A DNA stretch of 64,000 nucleotides, from positions 1-64,000 of the forward strand of contig CAWJLO010000005.1 of assembly GCA_963843685.1 (NCBI GenBank). The letters run 5' to 3'. Each line of letters begins with the position of its first letter. Within the stretch, counting starts at the first letter, position 1. The notes below the pieces were generated by a model. That model searched no databases. It was not told where the DNA came from and worked only from the letters and a program-made list of their open reading frames with translations. A program made the translations under genes and the position numbers. The stretch comes from DASQHL01 sp963843685. GTDB lineage: Bacteria; Chloroflexota; Dehalococcoidia; DSTF01; JACRBR01. Positions 1-7,081 of this stretch are shown here, piece by piece.

Positions 1-602
1 TTGCATTACCTCCAGGCGGTCGCTGGCGGTCGCTGCGCGTCGCTCTCAGGTTCAAATCGGCGCGCTAGTGTCGCCCGGTGTGGCTGGCCATCGATGCTTA
101 TTGGCGTCAAGGATTGGCGTCAAAACTCAGCGGCCGTTGCGCCCGAAGTCGCCGACCGTGCTACGTTCGCCGCACCCAGCGAAGACCAGGCTGGACTAGA
201 AGGCCACGCGATGCTCACCTACGAGGTTCGGGCGACCGACGGCGGCGGCCCCGCCAGGCTTGGCGAAGCGAGGGCTCCGATGAAGGTGACGTCCCAAACA
301 GACAGACGCGCTCGGTTGGGGGAGAGCCTTTCCGAGCGCGTCCGCTTGCATTGCCTCTCGGCGGGGGAGAGGCTGTGCCGATGAGCCGCGGGGCGGGGGG
401 AATCCTTCTCTCTGCGGTCCATCGATCCAGCACCAACGTAGCGCCGGTCGGCGGACGGAACGATTTCAAAGCGATTAAGGTGGCCGTTATCTTGGCGTTT
501 TCGCATCGACAGATCATGTAGCACGCGCCTTACGACAGCGGCCCTGCGAGCGCCTCGCCCCGGAACGCCGCAACACCGCCTTGTTCTTAGGGCGGCGCCG
601 GC
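1..602. other. Stretch without a supportable gene
   Basis: I see no recognisable coding region or RNA here. The open frames on both strands are short, rich in Arg, Ser and Pro, and match no family I know. The stretch lies on the far side of a recombinase scrap that ends at the tmRNA gene, so it may be decayed mobile-element DNA; that is inference only. Confidence 0.4.
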
Positions 603-859
603 CGGCTAGAGCAACGCCTCAGTGCTGGCGCGTTGTGGCGTGACTATGGCCTCGCGTTCACCACCGGACAAGGAACGCCCATCGACGGTAACGACCTACG
701 CACGCGGGGCTTCGAGCGACTCTTGGAGTGCCGGGCTGCCGCCCTTGCGGGTTTCACGATCTCCGCCACAACGCCGCCTCGCTGCTCTTGGCCCAGGGCG
801 TCAACGTCAAGCTGATCGCGGATATGCTCGGCCATGCGGACGTGTCCACCACGCTCCGG
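603..859 (+). pseudogene. Tyrosine recombinase (phage-type integrase) C-terminal remnant
   Basis: Two reading frames together give the C-terminal catalytic part of a tyrosine recombinase. The first (about 603-748) reads like the RL..G..W.DYGLxF stretch and the following TPI....RGFERLLE. The second (749 onward) contains the HxxR motif (HDLRH), AASLLLAQG, and LGHADVSTTLR. The frame changes near position 748. The catalytic tyrosine expected shortly after STTL is missing. The similarity stops about 25 bases before the 3' end of the tmRNA gene, a common integration site for elements with such integrases. It is therefore a decayed fragment of an integrated element and cannot be active. Confidence 0.8.
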
Positions 860-884
860 GTGATTCGGATCGGGCCGAGAGTTG

Positions 885-1238
885 TGGTGGAGACGGGGGA
901 GAATTGAACTCCCCGTCCAGGTGAGCGACGCCCTGAGTCTGCTACAAGCTTATCCCTGCAGTTAGGTCTCGCCGCGTCCGTCCGCTGAGGGCCCGTCCGG
1001 ATACGGCCAGCCGATGGTCTTAGGCGCGCCTCATCGGCGTCGTGCGCGCAGCGCCCCGGACAAATCGTCGCTCATTCCCATTCCGCCGGGGTTAGTCAGG
1101 GATGAACGTCACTGCCTAGGCAGCGAGGGCGAGTTGTGATTCGCCGTTTATTTGTTGGCCACCTGGATTAAGGAGGTCGATGGCCGCCCTCCGCCTGCAA
1201 CTCAGATCCGCCGATCCCTGTCGAGCCCTTTCGTCCCC
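885..1238 (-). ncRNA. ssrA: Transfer-messenger RNA (tmRNA)
   Basis: The ends form a tRNA-like domain: the 5' GGGGACG pairs with the 3' CGTCTCC (one G-U pair), followed by an A and an encoded CCA at 885-887. A T-arm with loop TTCAATT precedes the 3' strand. The 5' part has the conserved GGGCTCGACAGGGAT-type stretch. The tag reading frame at 1160-1116 reads GQQINGESQLALAA then TAG, ending in the usual ALAA degron. At 354 nt it has normal tmRNA length. With SmpB, encoded about 1 kb upstream on the same strand, it rescues stalled ribosomes. The resume codon (GGC) is my inference from the frame. Confidence 0.96.
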
Positions 1239-1340
1239 ACAGGCGCGGTCAGTGTAGTATAACAGATTCAGCACTCGACATAACGATGACTAGGTGACGG
1301 CGCCGCCGGGTGGCGGGGAGGGCAGGGGAGCGGTGACGGC

Positions 1341-2222
1341 TCAGGGCGCCCAGGCGAGCGTACTCGCGCCGCGCTCGTCGCGCAGATGCGTCGCCGTGCC
1401 GGACGCCGCGGCAATCTCCCACAGCGCCGCCGAAGAGCACGCGTAGAGCACGCTGGCGTCGCGGCCATAGGTGAGGCCCGCCACGGGCTCGGTGAGCGAG
1501 GCGATGTGCGCAGGAACGCCGCCGGCCGCCGTCACGGACCACAGGTCACCGGCGGCGTCAGAGCCGCTGGCGGTGGCGTAGGCGACGGTGCGGCCGTCCG
1601 GCGCGAACGCGATCGCCGTAATCACGCTGGACGGGGCCGTCGAGGCGAGATGCTGCTCGTTGCGGCCGTCCGCGCCCGCGATCGACAGCTCTGTCGCGCC
1701 TTCCTGCGATGATCGCAGCAGCGCGAGCGACGAGCGGTCACGCGAGAGCGCGAAGTCGTCCACGCCGTCCGCAAGCGGAGTCCGTTCACCCGTGCCGGCG
1801 TCGATCCGCTCCAGATCGACGCTGGAGCCGGTACGGATGACGGCCAGCACGGTCTGGTCATCGAGCCATTGTAGATGCCCGATCTCGACGTTGGCGTTCT
1901 GCACGGACGGATGCGGGTCACTGCCATCCTCGTTCGCGATCCAGAGCTCGTCAGCGTCGCCGTTGGTGTTCGCGCCGGCCGGCTGCAACGCGCGGACGTA
2001 AGCGATGCGTTTTCCGTCCGGGGATTCGGCGGGTTGGCGCAGCACGACGCCGTTTCCACCGACCGGGGCCGTGACCAGCGTCGCCTGCGCCGAGCCCACG
2101 TCGTAGGCGAAGATGCTGCCGCCGTCAGCGAGCAGCAGGCGTCCCTTGCCGGGCCCGCCGCAGAGAAACGCCACAGCGGCGATTCCGGCGAGAGCGAACG
2201 TGGCGGCTTTTCGTGCCTGCAT
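1341..2222 (-). CDS. Secreted or anchored beta-propeller (TolB/WD40-like) protein
   Basis: About 293 residues. The protein starts with a basic then hydrophobic segment (about residues 3-22) that looks like a signal peptide or membrane anchor. It continues with repeated blades of the PD40/TolB type, such as ESPDGKRIAYV, and later APDGRTVAYA and AWAP-like endings. Such proteins act outside the membrane as protein-binding scaffolds; no enzymatic site is visible. The ATG at 2222 was chosen because it begins the hydrophobic leader and lies 13 bases after the smpB stop. A longer in-frame reading to 2327 runs into smpB and has an unrelated composition. It is probably co-transcribed with smpB. The exact role is unknown. 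Confidence 0.75.
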   Translation of the reverse strand: MQARKAATFALAGIAAVAFLCGGPGKGRLLLADGGSIFAYDVGSAQATLVTAPVGGNGVVLRQPAESPDGKRIAYVRALQPAGANTNGDADELWIANEDGSDPHPSVQNANVEIGHLQWLDDQTVLAVIRTGSSVDLERIDAGTGERTPLADGVDDFALSRDRSSLALLRSSQEGATELSIAGADGRNEQHLASTAPSSVITAIAFAPDGRTVAYATASGSDAAGDLWSVTAAGGVPAHIASLTEPVAGLTYGRDASVLYACSSAALWEIAAASGTATHLRDERGASTLAWAP

Positions 2223-2235
2223 ATGCAGCGAGAGC

Positions 2236-2694
2236 CTACCGCGCGCCGTGTCGCAGGGCGCGCTGGATGTCGCGATCCGCGTCGCGCTTCGCGATGGCCT
2301 GCCGCTTGTCCCACTGCTTGCGGCCACGGGCCAAACCCAACTCGACCTTCGCTTTGCCGTCCTTCAAGTACATGCTCAGCGGCACGACGGTCAGTCCGCG
2401 CTCGGCGATGGCGCGCGTCCAGTCGCGGATCTGCGCCTTGTGGAGCAGCAGGCGCCGCGGCCGCGTCGGCTCGTGGTTCTGGTAGCTGCCGGCATCGTAC
2501 GCGGCGATGTGCGCGCCGTACAGCCACATCTCTCCATCCCGGGGCTGCGCATGTGCTTCGCGAATGTTGGCGTTGCCGGCGCGAATCGACTTGATCTCGG
2601 TGCCGGTGAGCGAGATGCCCGCCTCCACGCGCTCGAAGATCTCGTAGTCGTGGAGTGCCTTGCGGTTCGCGGCGACCTGTTTGATCTCGGCCAT
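2236..2694 (-). CDS. smpB: SsrA-binding protein SmpB
   Basis: 152 residues, the family length. SmpB binds the tRNA-like domain of tmRNA and carries it to stalled ribosomes. Visible family features are the ANRKALHDYEIFERVEAG opening, LTGTEIKS, the YQNHEPTRPRRLLLHK core, and the basic C-terminal tail GLARGRKQWDKRQ, which sits in the empty mRNA channel. It follows the ctpA-type protease gene by 14 bases and precedes the beta-propeller gene. The tmRNA gene lies about 1 kb downstream on the same strand, so the trans-translation partners are clustered. Confidence 0.97.
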   Translation of the reverse strand: MAEIKQVAANRKALHDYEIFERVEAGISLTGTEIKSIRAGNANIREAHAQPRDGEMWLYGAHIAAYDAGSYQNHEPTRPRRLLLHKAQIRDWTRAIAERGLTVVPLSMYLKDGKAKVELGLARGRKQWDKRQAIAKRDADRDIQRALRHGAR

Positions 2695-2708
2695 GCGGCG
2701 GGTGCGGC

Positions 2709-4049
2709 CTAGCCGCCGGTGCGCGTGGGCGTCGCGTTCTCGTCGGGCGTCGTCGTCTCCGCCGGGGTCGCGTCCTGCGGCTGCGGCGTCAGCGCCTCCG
2801 CCGGCGTCGTGTCGGTGCCTTCCAGCACGTCGATCGCCTTGAAGAGCTGGACGTCGCGGTTACCGTCGATATCGGCGTCACTCGGCGTCACCGCGATGTC
2901 CGGCCGGATGCCCACGCCGTCGATCTGCGTGCCGTTGGGCGTCAGCCACTTCGCGATGCTGATGTAGAGCTGTCCGCCGTCCTTCAGGTCGTTCGAAACG
3001 TTCACCGTGCCCTTGCCGAACGACTTCTCGCCGACGATCGTCGCGCGGCCGTTGTCGTGCAGCGCCGCCGAAAGCACCTCGGAGCCGCTGGCGCTGAAGC
3101 GGTTGAGGATGATGACCACCGGAAGCTTCGTGGCGATGCCGCCGCTGTGGGCGCGAAACTCCTGTTTGCTCCCGTCGCGCTCCTGTTCGGTGAGGATCAG
3201 CTTGTCGGCGTCGAGAAAGTCGTTGGCGACGTCAGCCGTGGTGCGGAGCAGGCCGCCGGGGTTGTTGCGCAGGTCCAGGATCACCCCCTTCTTGCCGCTG
3301 TCGAGGATGTCCTGCAACGCCGTCTGCATCTCGCCTTCGGTCTGCTCCGTGAACTCGCGGATGTGGATGTAGCCGATGTCCGTGATCGCGTTTCCGGCGC
3401 CGTCCTTCAGCGTGCCCCCGGGGGGCACCGTGGTGACGCTCGCCACCTTGATTTCGTCACGCTCGATCTCGATCGTCTGCTCGGTCCCGTCGTCGTGCTT
3501 GACCTTGAGCGTGACCTTCGTGCCCTTGGGGCCGCGGATCTTGAGGACGGCCTTCTCCTGCGTCCAGCCGGCCGTCGACTCGCCATCCACCTCTTCGATG
3601 ATGTCACCGGCGCGGATCCCGGCGCGCTGCGCCGGCGTGTCGTCGATCGGCGACGTGATCACGATCTGGCCATTCTGCTCGGCCACGGTGGCGCCGATGC
3701 CTTCGAACGTCCCGCTCGGGCCGACGCTGGTGTTCACGGTGTCCGGGTCGACATAAAACGTGCCGCTGTCCGGGAACGTCTGCAGCATGCCCGTGATAGC
3801 GGCCTCGTACAGCGTCTGCTGGTCGACGAGGGAGGGGTCGACGTACTTCTGCTGGAGAAGCTGGTAGATCTGGTTCAGCTCGTCGAAGTTGAGGTTCGCC
3901 GCGGTCTCGGTGCCGTTATTCGAGGTCTGGGCCGCCGCGCCGGACGAACTGCTGTTGTCCCCGCGCGAGATGTAGCCGACGGCGAAGGCGAGGATGAGAA
4001 TTGATGCGCCGAGCAGCCCCAGCACCGACCACCGCGCGGCTTTCAACAT
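2709..4049 (-). CDS. C-terminal processing (tail-specific) serine protease, S41 family
   Basis: 446 residues: an N-terminal membrane segment (about residues 9-28), a Ser/Asn-rich linker, the S41 N-terminal region, a PDZ domain (about 110-195) that binds C-terminal tails, and the protease domain (about 215-390). The catalytic Ser lies in the SASGSE stretch (about 319-324) and the catalytic Lys in EKSFGKG (about 341-347). The C-terminal tail is Thr/Pro-rich. It acts outside the cytoplasmic membrane on proteins with exposed nonpolar C-termini; relatives (Prc/Tsp) degrade SsrA-tagged proteins. The gene heads a minus-strand run with smpB, a beta-propeller gene and ssrA. An AAGGAG ribosome site precedes the ATG. 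Confidence 0.93.
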   Translation of the reverse strand: MLKAARWSVLGLLGASILILAFAVGYISRGDNSSSSGAAAQTSNNGTETAANLNFDELNQIYQLLQQKYVDPSLVDQQTLYEAAITGMLQTFPDSGTFYVDPDTVNTSVGPSGTFEGIGATVAEQNGQIVITSPIDDTPAQRAGIRAGDIIEEVDGESTAGWTQEKAVLKIRGPKGTKVTLKVKHDDGTEQTIEIERDEIKVASVTTVPPGGTLKDGAGNAITDIGYIHIREFTEQTEGEMQTALQDILDSGKKGVILDLRNNPGGLLRTTADVANDFLDADKLILTEQERDGSKQEFRAHSGGIATKLPVVIILNRFSASGSEVLSAALHDNGRATIVGEKSFGKGTVNVSNDLKDGGQLYISIAKWLTPNGTQIDGVGIRPDIAVTPSDADIDGNRDVQLFKAIDVLEGTDTTPAEALTPQPQDATPAETTTPDENATPTRTGG

Positions 4050-4164
4050 TCGGCCCTGACTCCTTGTGCGAGCCGGACGAGGGCGGGGGCGCCGACGCCT
4101 CGGTCAATCGAGATCGGACGGCAGTCTAACACTCGTACGATCGCGCCAACAATCGAAGATGCGC

Positions 4165-4965
4165 CTACGCGACGTCGCGTCCACGGGGGTTGCGCGCCGC
4201 CTTCTGGTCGTACAGCCGGCGGTCCGCGATCTGCAGCAGCTCACCCGGCGTGCGCGAGTCGTCCGGGCAGACGGCGACGCCGATCGACAGCCCGAGCTTC
4301 ACACTCTCCTCACCGGGACTCAATTGAGCGGCCTGGCGCACCGCCGTGGAGAGCTTCTCCGCGGTCGAGCGCCCCTCGTCGATGCCCGTGTTCGGCAGGA
4401 TGACGACGAACTCGTCGCCGCCGTAGCGGGCGGCGATGTCGCTGCCGCGGATCTGGCGCGAGATCACCTGGCCGACGAGGCTCAGGAACTTGTCGCCGAT
4501 CAGGTGGCCGTACGTGTCGTTGATGTCCTTGAAGTTGTTCATGTCCATGAGCAGCACCGTGAGCGGCTGGCCGTAGCGCAGCGAGCGCTCGACCTCGTGC
4601 GAGAGCTGCTCGTAGAAGTAGCGGTGGTTGTAGAGGCCGGTGAGGCCGTCGCGGTACGCCATCGTGCGGAGACGCTGGCTCAACTCCTCGAGGTGCGCTG
4701 AGTACGCGCGCTCGAGGTCGACGTGCAGGCGGCGGGACCTCGCTGACATGAAGATGCCGTAGGCGCCGCACGCTACGAGGCCGAACACCTCGAGCGCGCT
4801 CAGGTTCCACCTCGACATAATGTCTGGCCCGGCGAAGATCAACGCTGTCGTCCCGGCGAACAAGAGCGCACCGACCGCGCCGATGAGGTGGTCGGTTGGC
4901 CGGCGCGGCCGGCGCGCCGACGGCTCGGGGCCGATCCCGGTCAGGATGCTCTGGTGAGCCTGCAT
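4165..4965 (-). CDS. Membrane-anchored diguanylate cyclase (GGDEF)
   Basis: About 266 residues. Two hydrophobic segments near the N-terminus (LIGAVGALLFAGTTALIFAG and the following ALEVFGLVACGAYGIF) anchor it; a short coiled linker leads to the GGDEF domain. The active-site motif RYGGDEF is intact, so it should make cyclic di-GMP from two GTP. An inhibitory site RxxD (RGSD) sits exactly five residues before GGDEF, so product inhibition is expected. No EAL domain is present. The ATG at 4965 is used; a TTG six codons upstream is an alternative. About 290 bases of untranslated sequence may precede it. Confidence 0.93.
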   Translation of the reverse strand: MQAHQSILTGIGPEPSARRPRRPTDHLIGAVGALLFAGTTALIFAGPDIMSRWNLSALEVFGLVACGAYGIFMSARSRRLHVDLERAYSAHLEELSQRLRTMAYRDGLTGLYNHRYFYEQLSHEVERSLRYGQPLTVLLMDMNNFKDINDTYGHLIGDKFLSLVGQVISRQIRGSDIAARYGGDEFVVILPNTGIDEGRSTAEKLSTAVRQAAQLSPGEESVKLGLSIGVAVCPDDSRTPGELLQIADRRLYDQKAARNPRGRDVA

Positions 4966-4983
4966 CGTTGCTGGCGAGTCCAA

Positions 4984-5334
4984 GCCCGTACGACCCTCGA
5001 ATCTGGCTTTGCGCGGATCCGCCCCCTGGATCGGTCGCTCTCCACCGGCCGGGAACCGCAGGCCCGGGCTCGATGCGCGTCGATTCCGTTCGGGGCGTCC
5101 TTCTCCTACCAGAGGAGTTATCGGTACCCCTTAAGTCCTCTTGAGACTGATGCGACAGCACGTGCTGAGGAACTCGTCTGTACGCGGCTCCGTCCAGCCT
5201 GGGGGCCGTAGCGGGATCGAATACGGGCCACGTCGTTCCGTGCCCGAGCTCGGTAACCCTACATAACATCTATAGTGCGAAGTTGAAGTTCCGCGGTCCA
5301 CTGCCGAGACAGGAGAGGCCGGGGGGGCCAGCCT
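4984..5334. other. Gap between diguanylate cyclase and J-domain genes
   Basis: No gene is supported. The minus strand has a possible -10 (TATAGA) near 5270, which would give the cyclase gene a leader of nearly 300 nt. A hairpin with an 8-bp stem and C5 loop lies at 5315-5335, touching the stop codon of the upstream gene; it lacks a clear T-tract. I could not match the leader to a known riboswitch. Confidence 0.4.
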
Positions 5335-6267
5335 CTACTTCTGTGGCGTCTCGGGAATCCGGGTCGATGATCCGCGCAGGATGTCGATCACGGCTGCCAG
5401 CGGGTCGCCTTCTTGCTCGTCGTCGTTCAGGCGCCGTTCCGCGCCGACGATGTCGAGTAGCGTGGTGCTGGGAGTCTGAGCCGGCGCCGGGCTGGACGGC
5501 AGTGCGACGGACGTCTCGGCCGGCGGCTTGAGGCCGACGCTGTTGCGCCAGTGCGAGATCATCGCGGCCGTCGAGTCCCGCAGGTCGCCGGCGCTGACGG
5601 CGTCGTCGTCGGTCGCGCGCGTGGCCTGGCGCATGAGCGACAGCTCCGGCAGCCTCGGCTTGGGCACATCGATGCGCGGTGCCCGCAGCTCGGGCGCGGA
5701 GATCTGCGGCATAGTCAGCGTAATCGCCGGGAGCTGGCGTCGCAGCGCCCGCGTCGCCACCAGCGCGACGGCGGCGCAGGCGATTCCGACCGCGAGGAGT
5801 GGATTCACGCCCAGCCACGCGGTCCCGCCGAGAAACGCCAGGCAGGCGGCGCCGCCGGCGTACCACGGCCAGTGGTCCCGCGGGATTCGGACACTTGGCA
5901 GCGTGATGGCCGGCATTGAAATCGAGACGCGGCGCGTGCCCGTGCCCTCGTCCGGTCCGGGGCCGGATCCGGCTGCCGCTTTGGGCGCCTTCCGCTTCTT
6001 CTGCCGCTTCTGCTTGGAGGACACTGGCTGAATCATGCCCTTGCGGATGAGCACGTCGTCCCGGAAGGCGTCGTACTGCTGCCGCAGTCGCGACGTCCCG
6101 AGCACGCCGTATGCCTCGTTGAGCTCGTCCAGCATGACCCGGCCGCCGGGATTCGTCTGCGCCAGCGCCTGGTACTTGCGCGCCAGATGCCAGTAGGCCT
6201 GGTCAACCATCATGCCGTCGGCGCTGGGGGTGAGCCCCAGGATCTCGTAGTAGTCGCGGTCACTCAT
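5335..6267 (-). CDS. J-domain-like membrane protein lacking HPD
   Basis: 310 residues. The N-terminal 70 or so residues match a DnaJ J-domain in layout: DYYEILGL, a helix with AYWHLARKYQ, then LNEAYGVLGTSRLRQQYD. The His-Pro-Asp tripeptide that activates DnaK is absent; the loop reads QTNPGGR. A basic linker follows. Two adjacent hydrophobic helices (about residues 135-175: WYAGGAACLAFLGG and LLAVGIACAAVALVA) place it in the membrane. The C-terminal third is Pro-rich and Ala-rich and probably disordered. Without HPD it is unlikely to be a canonical co-chaperone and may be a docking module. Function unknown. Confidence 0.75.
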   Translation of the reverse strand: MSDRDYYEILGLTPSADGMMVDQAYWHLARKYQALAQTNPGGRVMLDELNEAYGVLGTSRLRQQYDAFRDDVLIRKGMIQPVSSKQKRQKKRKAPKAAAGSGPGPDEGTGTRRVSISMPAITLPSVRIPRDHWPWYAGGAACLAFLGGTAWLGVNPLLAVGIACAAVALVATRALRRQLPAITLTMPQISAPELRAPRIDVPKPRLPELSLMRQATRATDDDAVSAGDLRDSTAAMISHWRNSVGLKPPAETSVALPSSPAPAQTPSTTLLDIVGAERRLNDDEQEGDPLAAVIDILRGSSTRIPETPQK

Positions 6268-6606
6268 TGCAATTCTCTTTCGAGGCGGGGCTCACTCTAC
6301 CGAACGCCTCTTGAGTCGGTGACGTTTCCAGATTCGATTGACGCCGGCCACCGTCGGCCGCCCGTTTGTAAAGCGCGCGGCGACGTCAGGACGCGGAAGG
6401 ACGGCGTGATCGTCTGTGCGTCAGCAACTCCGAATCCGGCCTTGTGGGAGGGCCGGCAACCCCTGAATAGTCCCCCTGGTTCCCCTATCCGAATCATCGG
6501 CACGCGGGTGCGCGTTCTGGTGTTGCCCGTGTACGTTATGTGAACTTGACCGGACCTGTCACGCCCCTCCCGCGCGTCGCGTTCTCGTTATTGGAGGTAA
6601 CGGGCT
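6268..6606. other. Divergent intergenic region
   Basis: This separates the minus-strand J-domain-like gene from the plus-strand small Cys-containing gene, so it should hold both promoters. I see no RNA gene or coding frame. A GGAGG ribosome site at 6593-6597 serves the plus-strand gene. Candidate promoter elements are weak and I do not assign them. Confidence 0.4.
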
Positions 6607-6819
6607 GTGACATCTTCCTCAACCGACGCCGTCGTCGACTACCGCGGTCGCATCATGTTCTATTGCGACGTGTGCCGGGCCCCGATCACCAAGGACGACT
6701 TCTTCAACCTCGGCCTTCGCTTCCCGGATGCCGACGAGAGCAAGGACGACTACTGCGAGTCTGAGCTCGTCGACGGCGTGACACACCCGGCCTGCCTGCG
6801 GGCCTCCCGCGCCGGCTGA
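6607..6819 (+). CDS. Small Cys-containing hypothetical protein
   Basis: 70 residues, starting at GTG with a GGAGG ribosome site nine bases upstream. It has a CDVC pair (about residues 20-23) after an aromatic strand, then a later single Cys (DDYCES) and a final THPACL. The arrangement CxxC...C...HxxC suggests a small zinc-binding fold. Acidic residues dominate the middle. I do not recognise the family. It stands alone upstream of the riboswitch region. The real-gene call rests on the ribosome site, the spaced Cys/His and the absence of any better frame. Confidence 0.6.
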   Translation: MTSSSTDAVVDYRGRIMFYCDVCRAPITKDDFFNLGLRFPDADESKDDYCESELVDGVTHPACLRASRAG

Positions 6820-6910
6820 GCGGCGGCCCGTCGTCCGGCCAGTGCCCCATCGCGAATACCCTTGAGCATTGACGCGCCCCCGTCTTCGCGATAGCGTGCC
6901 AGCGAACCCA

Positions 6911-7029
6911 CAAAGGGGAGTAACTGGCCCGCCCCTCAAGTCCGGCGGGCAGTCCGGATCGCCAGACCCGGCCTCAACAGCCCGGTCCGGACAACTCCGC
7001 AACGCTGCGCGGAGGCGGTGAGACCTTTG
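6911..7029 (+). promoter_or_regulatory. yybP-ykoY (Mn2+) riboswitch
   Basis: The 5' strand CAAAGGGGAGTA and the 3' strand GTGAGACCTTTG are the conserved ends of this class, and CAAAGG pairs with CCTTTG to close P1. Between them lie GC-rich helices and the CAACA/CGCAACG-type joining stretches. This class senses Mn2+ and turns genes on when Mn2+ is high. It lies directly before a cation exchanger gene. The 3' P1 strand is also the 5' arm of an intrinsic terminator, so ligand binding to P1 should free the downstream gene by antitermination. Confidence 0.88.
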
Positions 7030-7059
7030 ATGACTGTCACGTCATCAAAGGTCTTTTTT
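7021..7059 (+). terminator. Riboswitch-controlled intrinsic terminator
   Basis: A perfect 14-bp stem (7021-7034 with 7041-7054), loop TGTCAC, then a run of T through 7059. The 5' arm contains CCTTTG, the 3' strand of riboswitch P1, so the two structures exclude each other. Confidence 0.93.
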
Positions 7060-7081
7060 CGTAGCGGGAGGCCTCGCCGAG

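Noticed and set aside
45..70. T-loop-like GGTTCAAATC suggesting a tRNA
   Set aside because: The flanks do not form a five-pair T stem, and no acceptor, anticodon or D arm fits nearby.
5225..5270. GGGTTACCGAG on the minus strand, like the end of a cyclic di-GMP-I riboswitch, before a diguanylate cyclase gene
   Set aside because: The remaining conserved pieces (the GCACAGGGCAAACC and GCAAAGCC-type stretches) are absent upstream.
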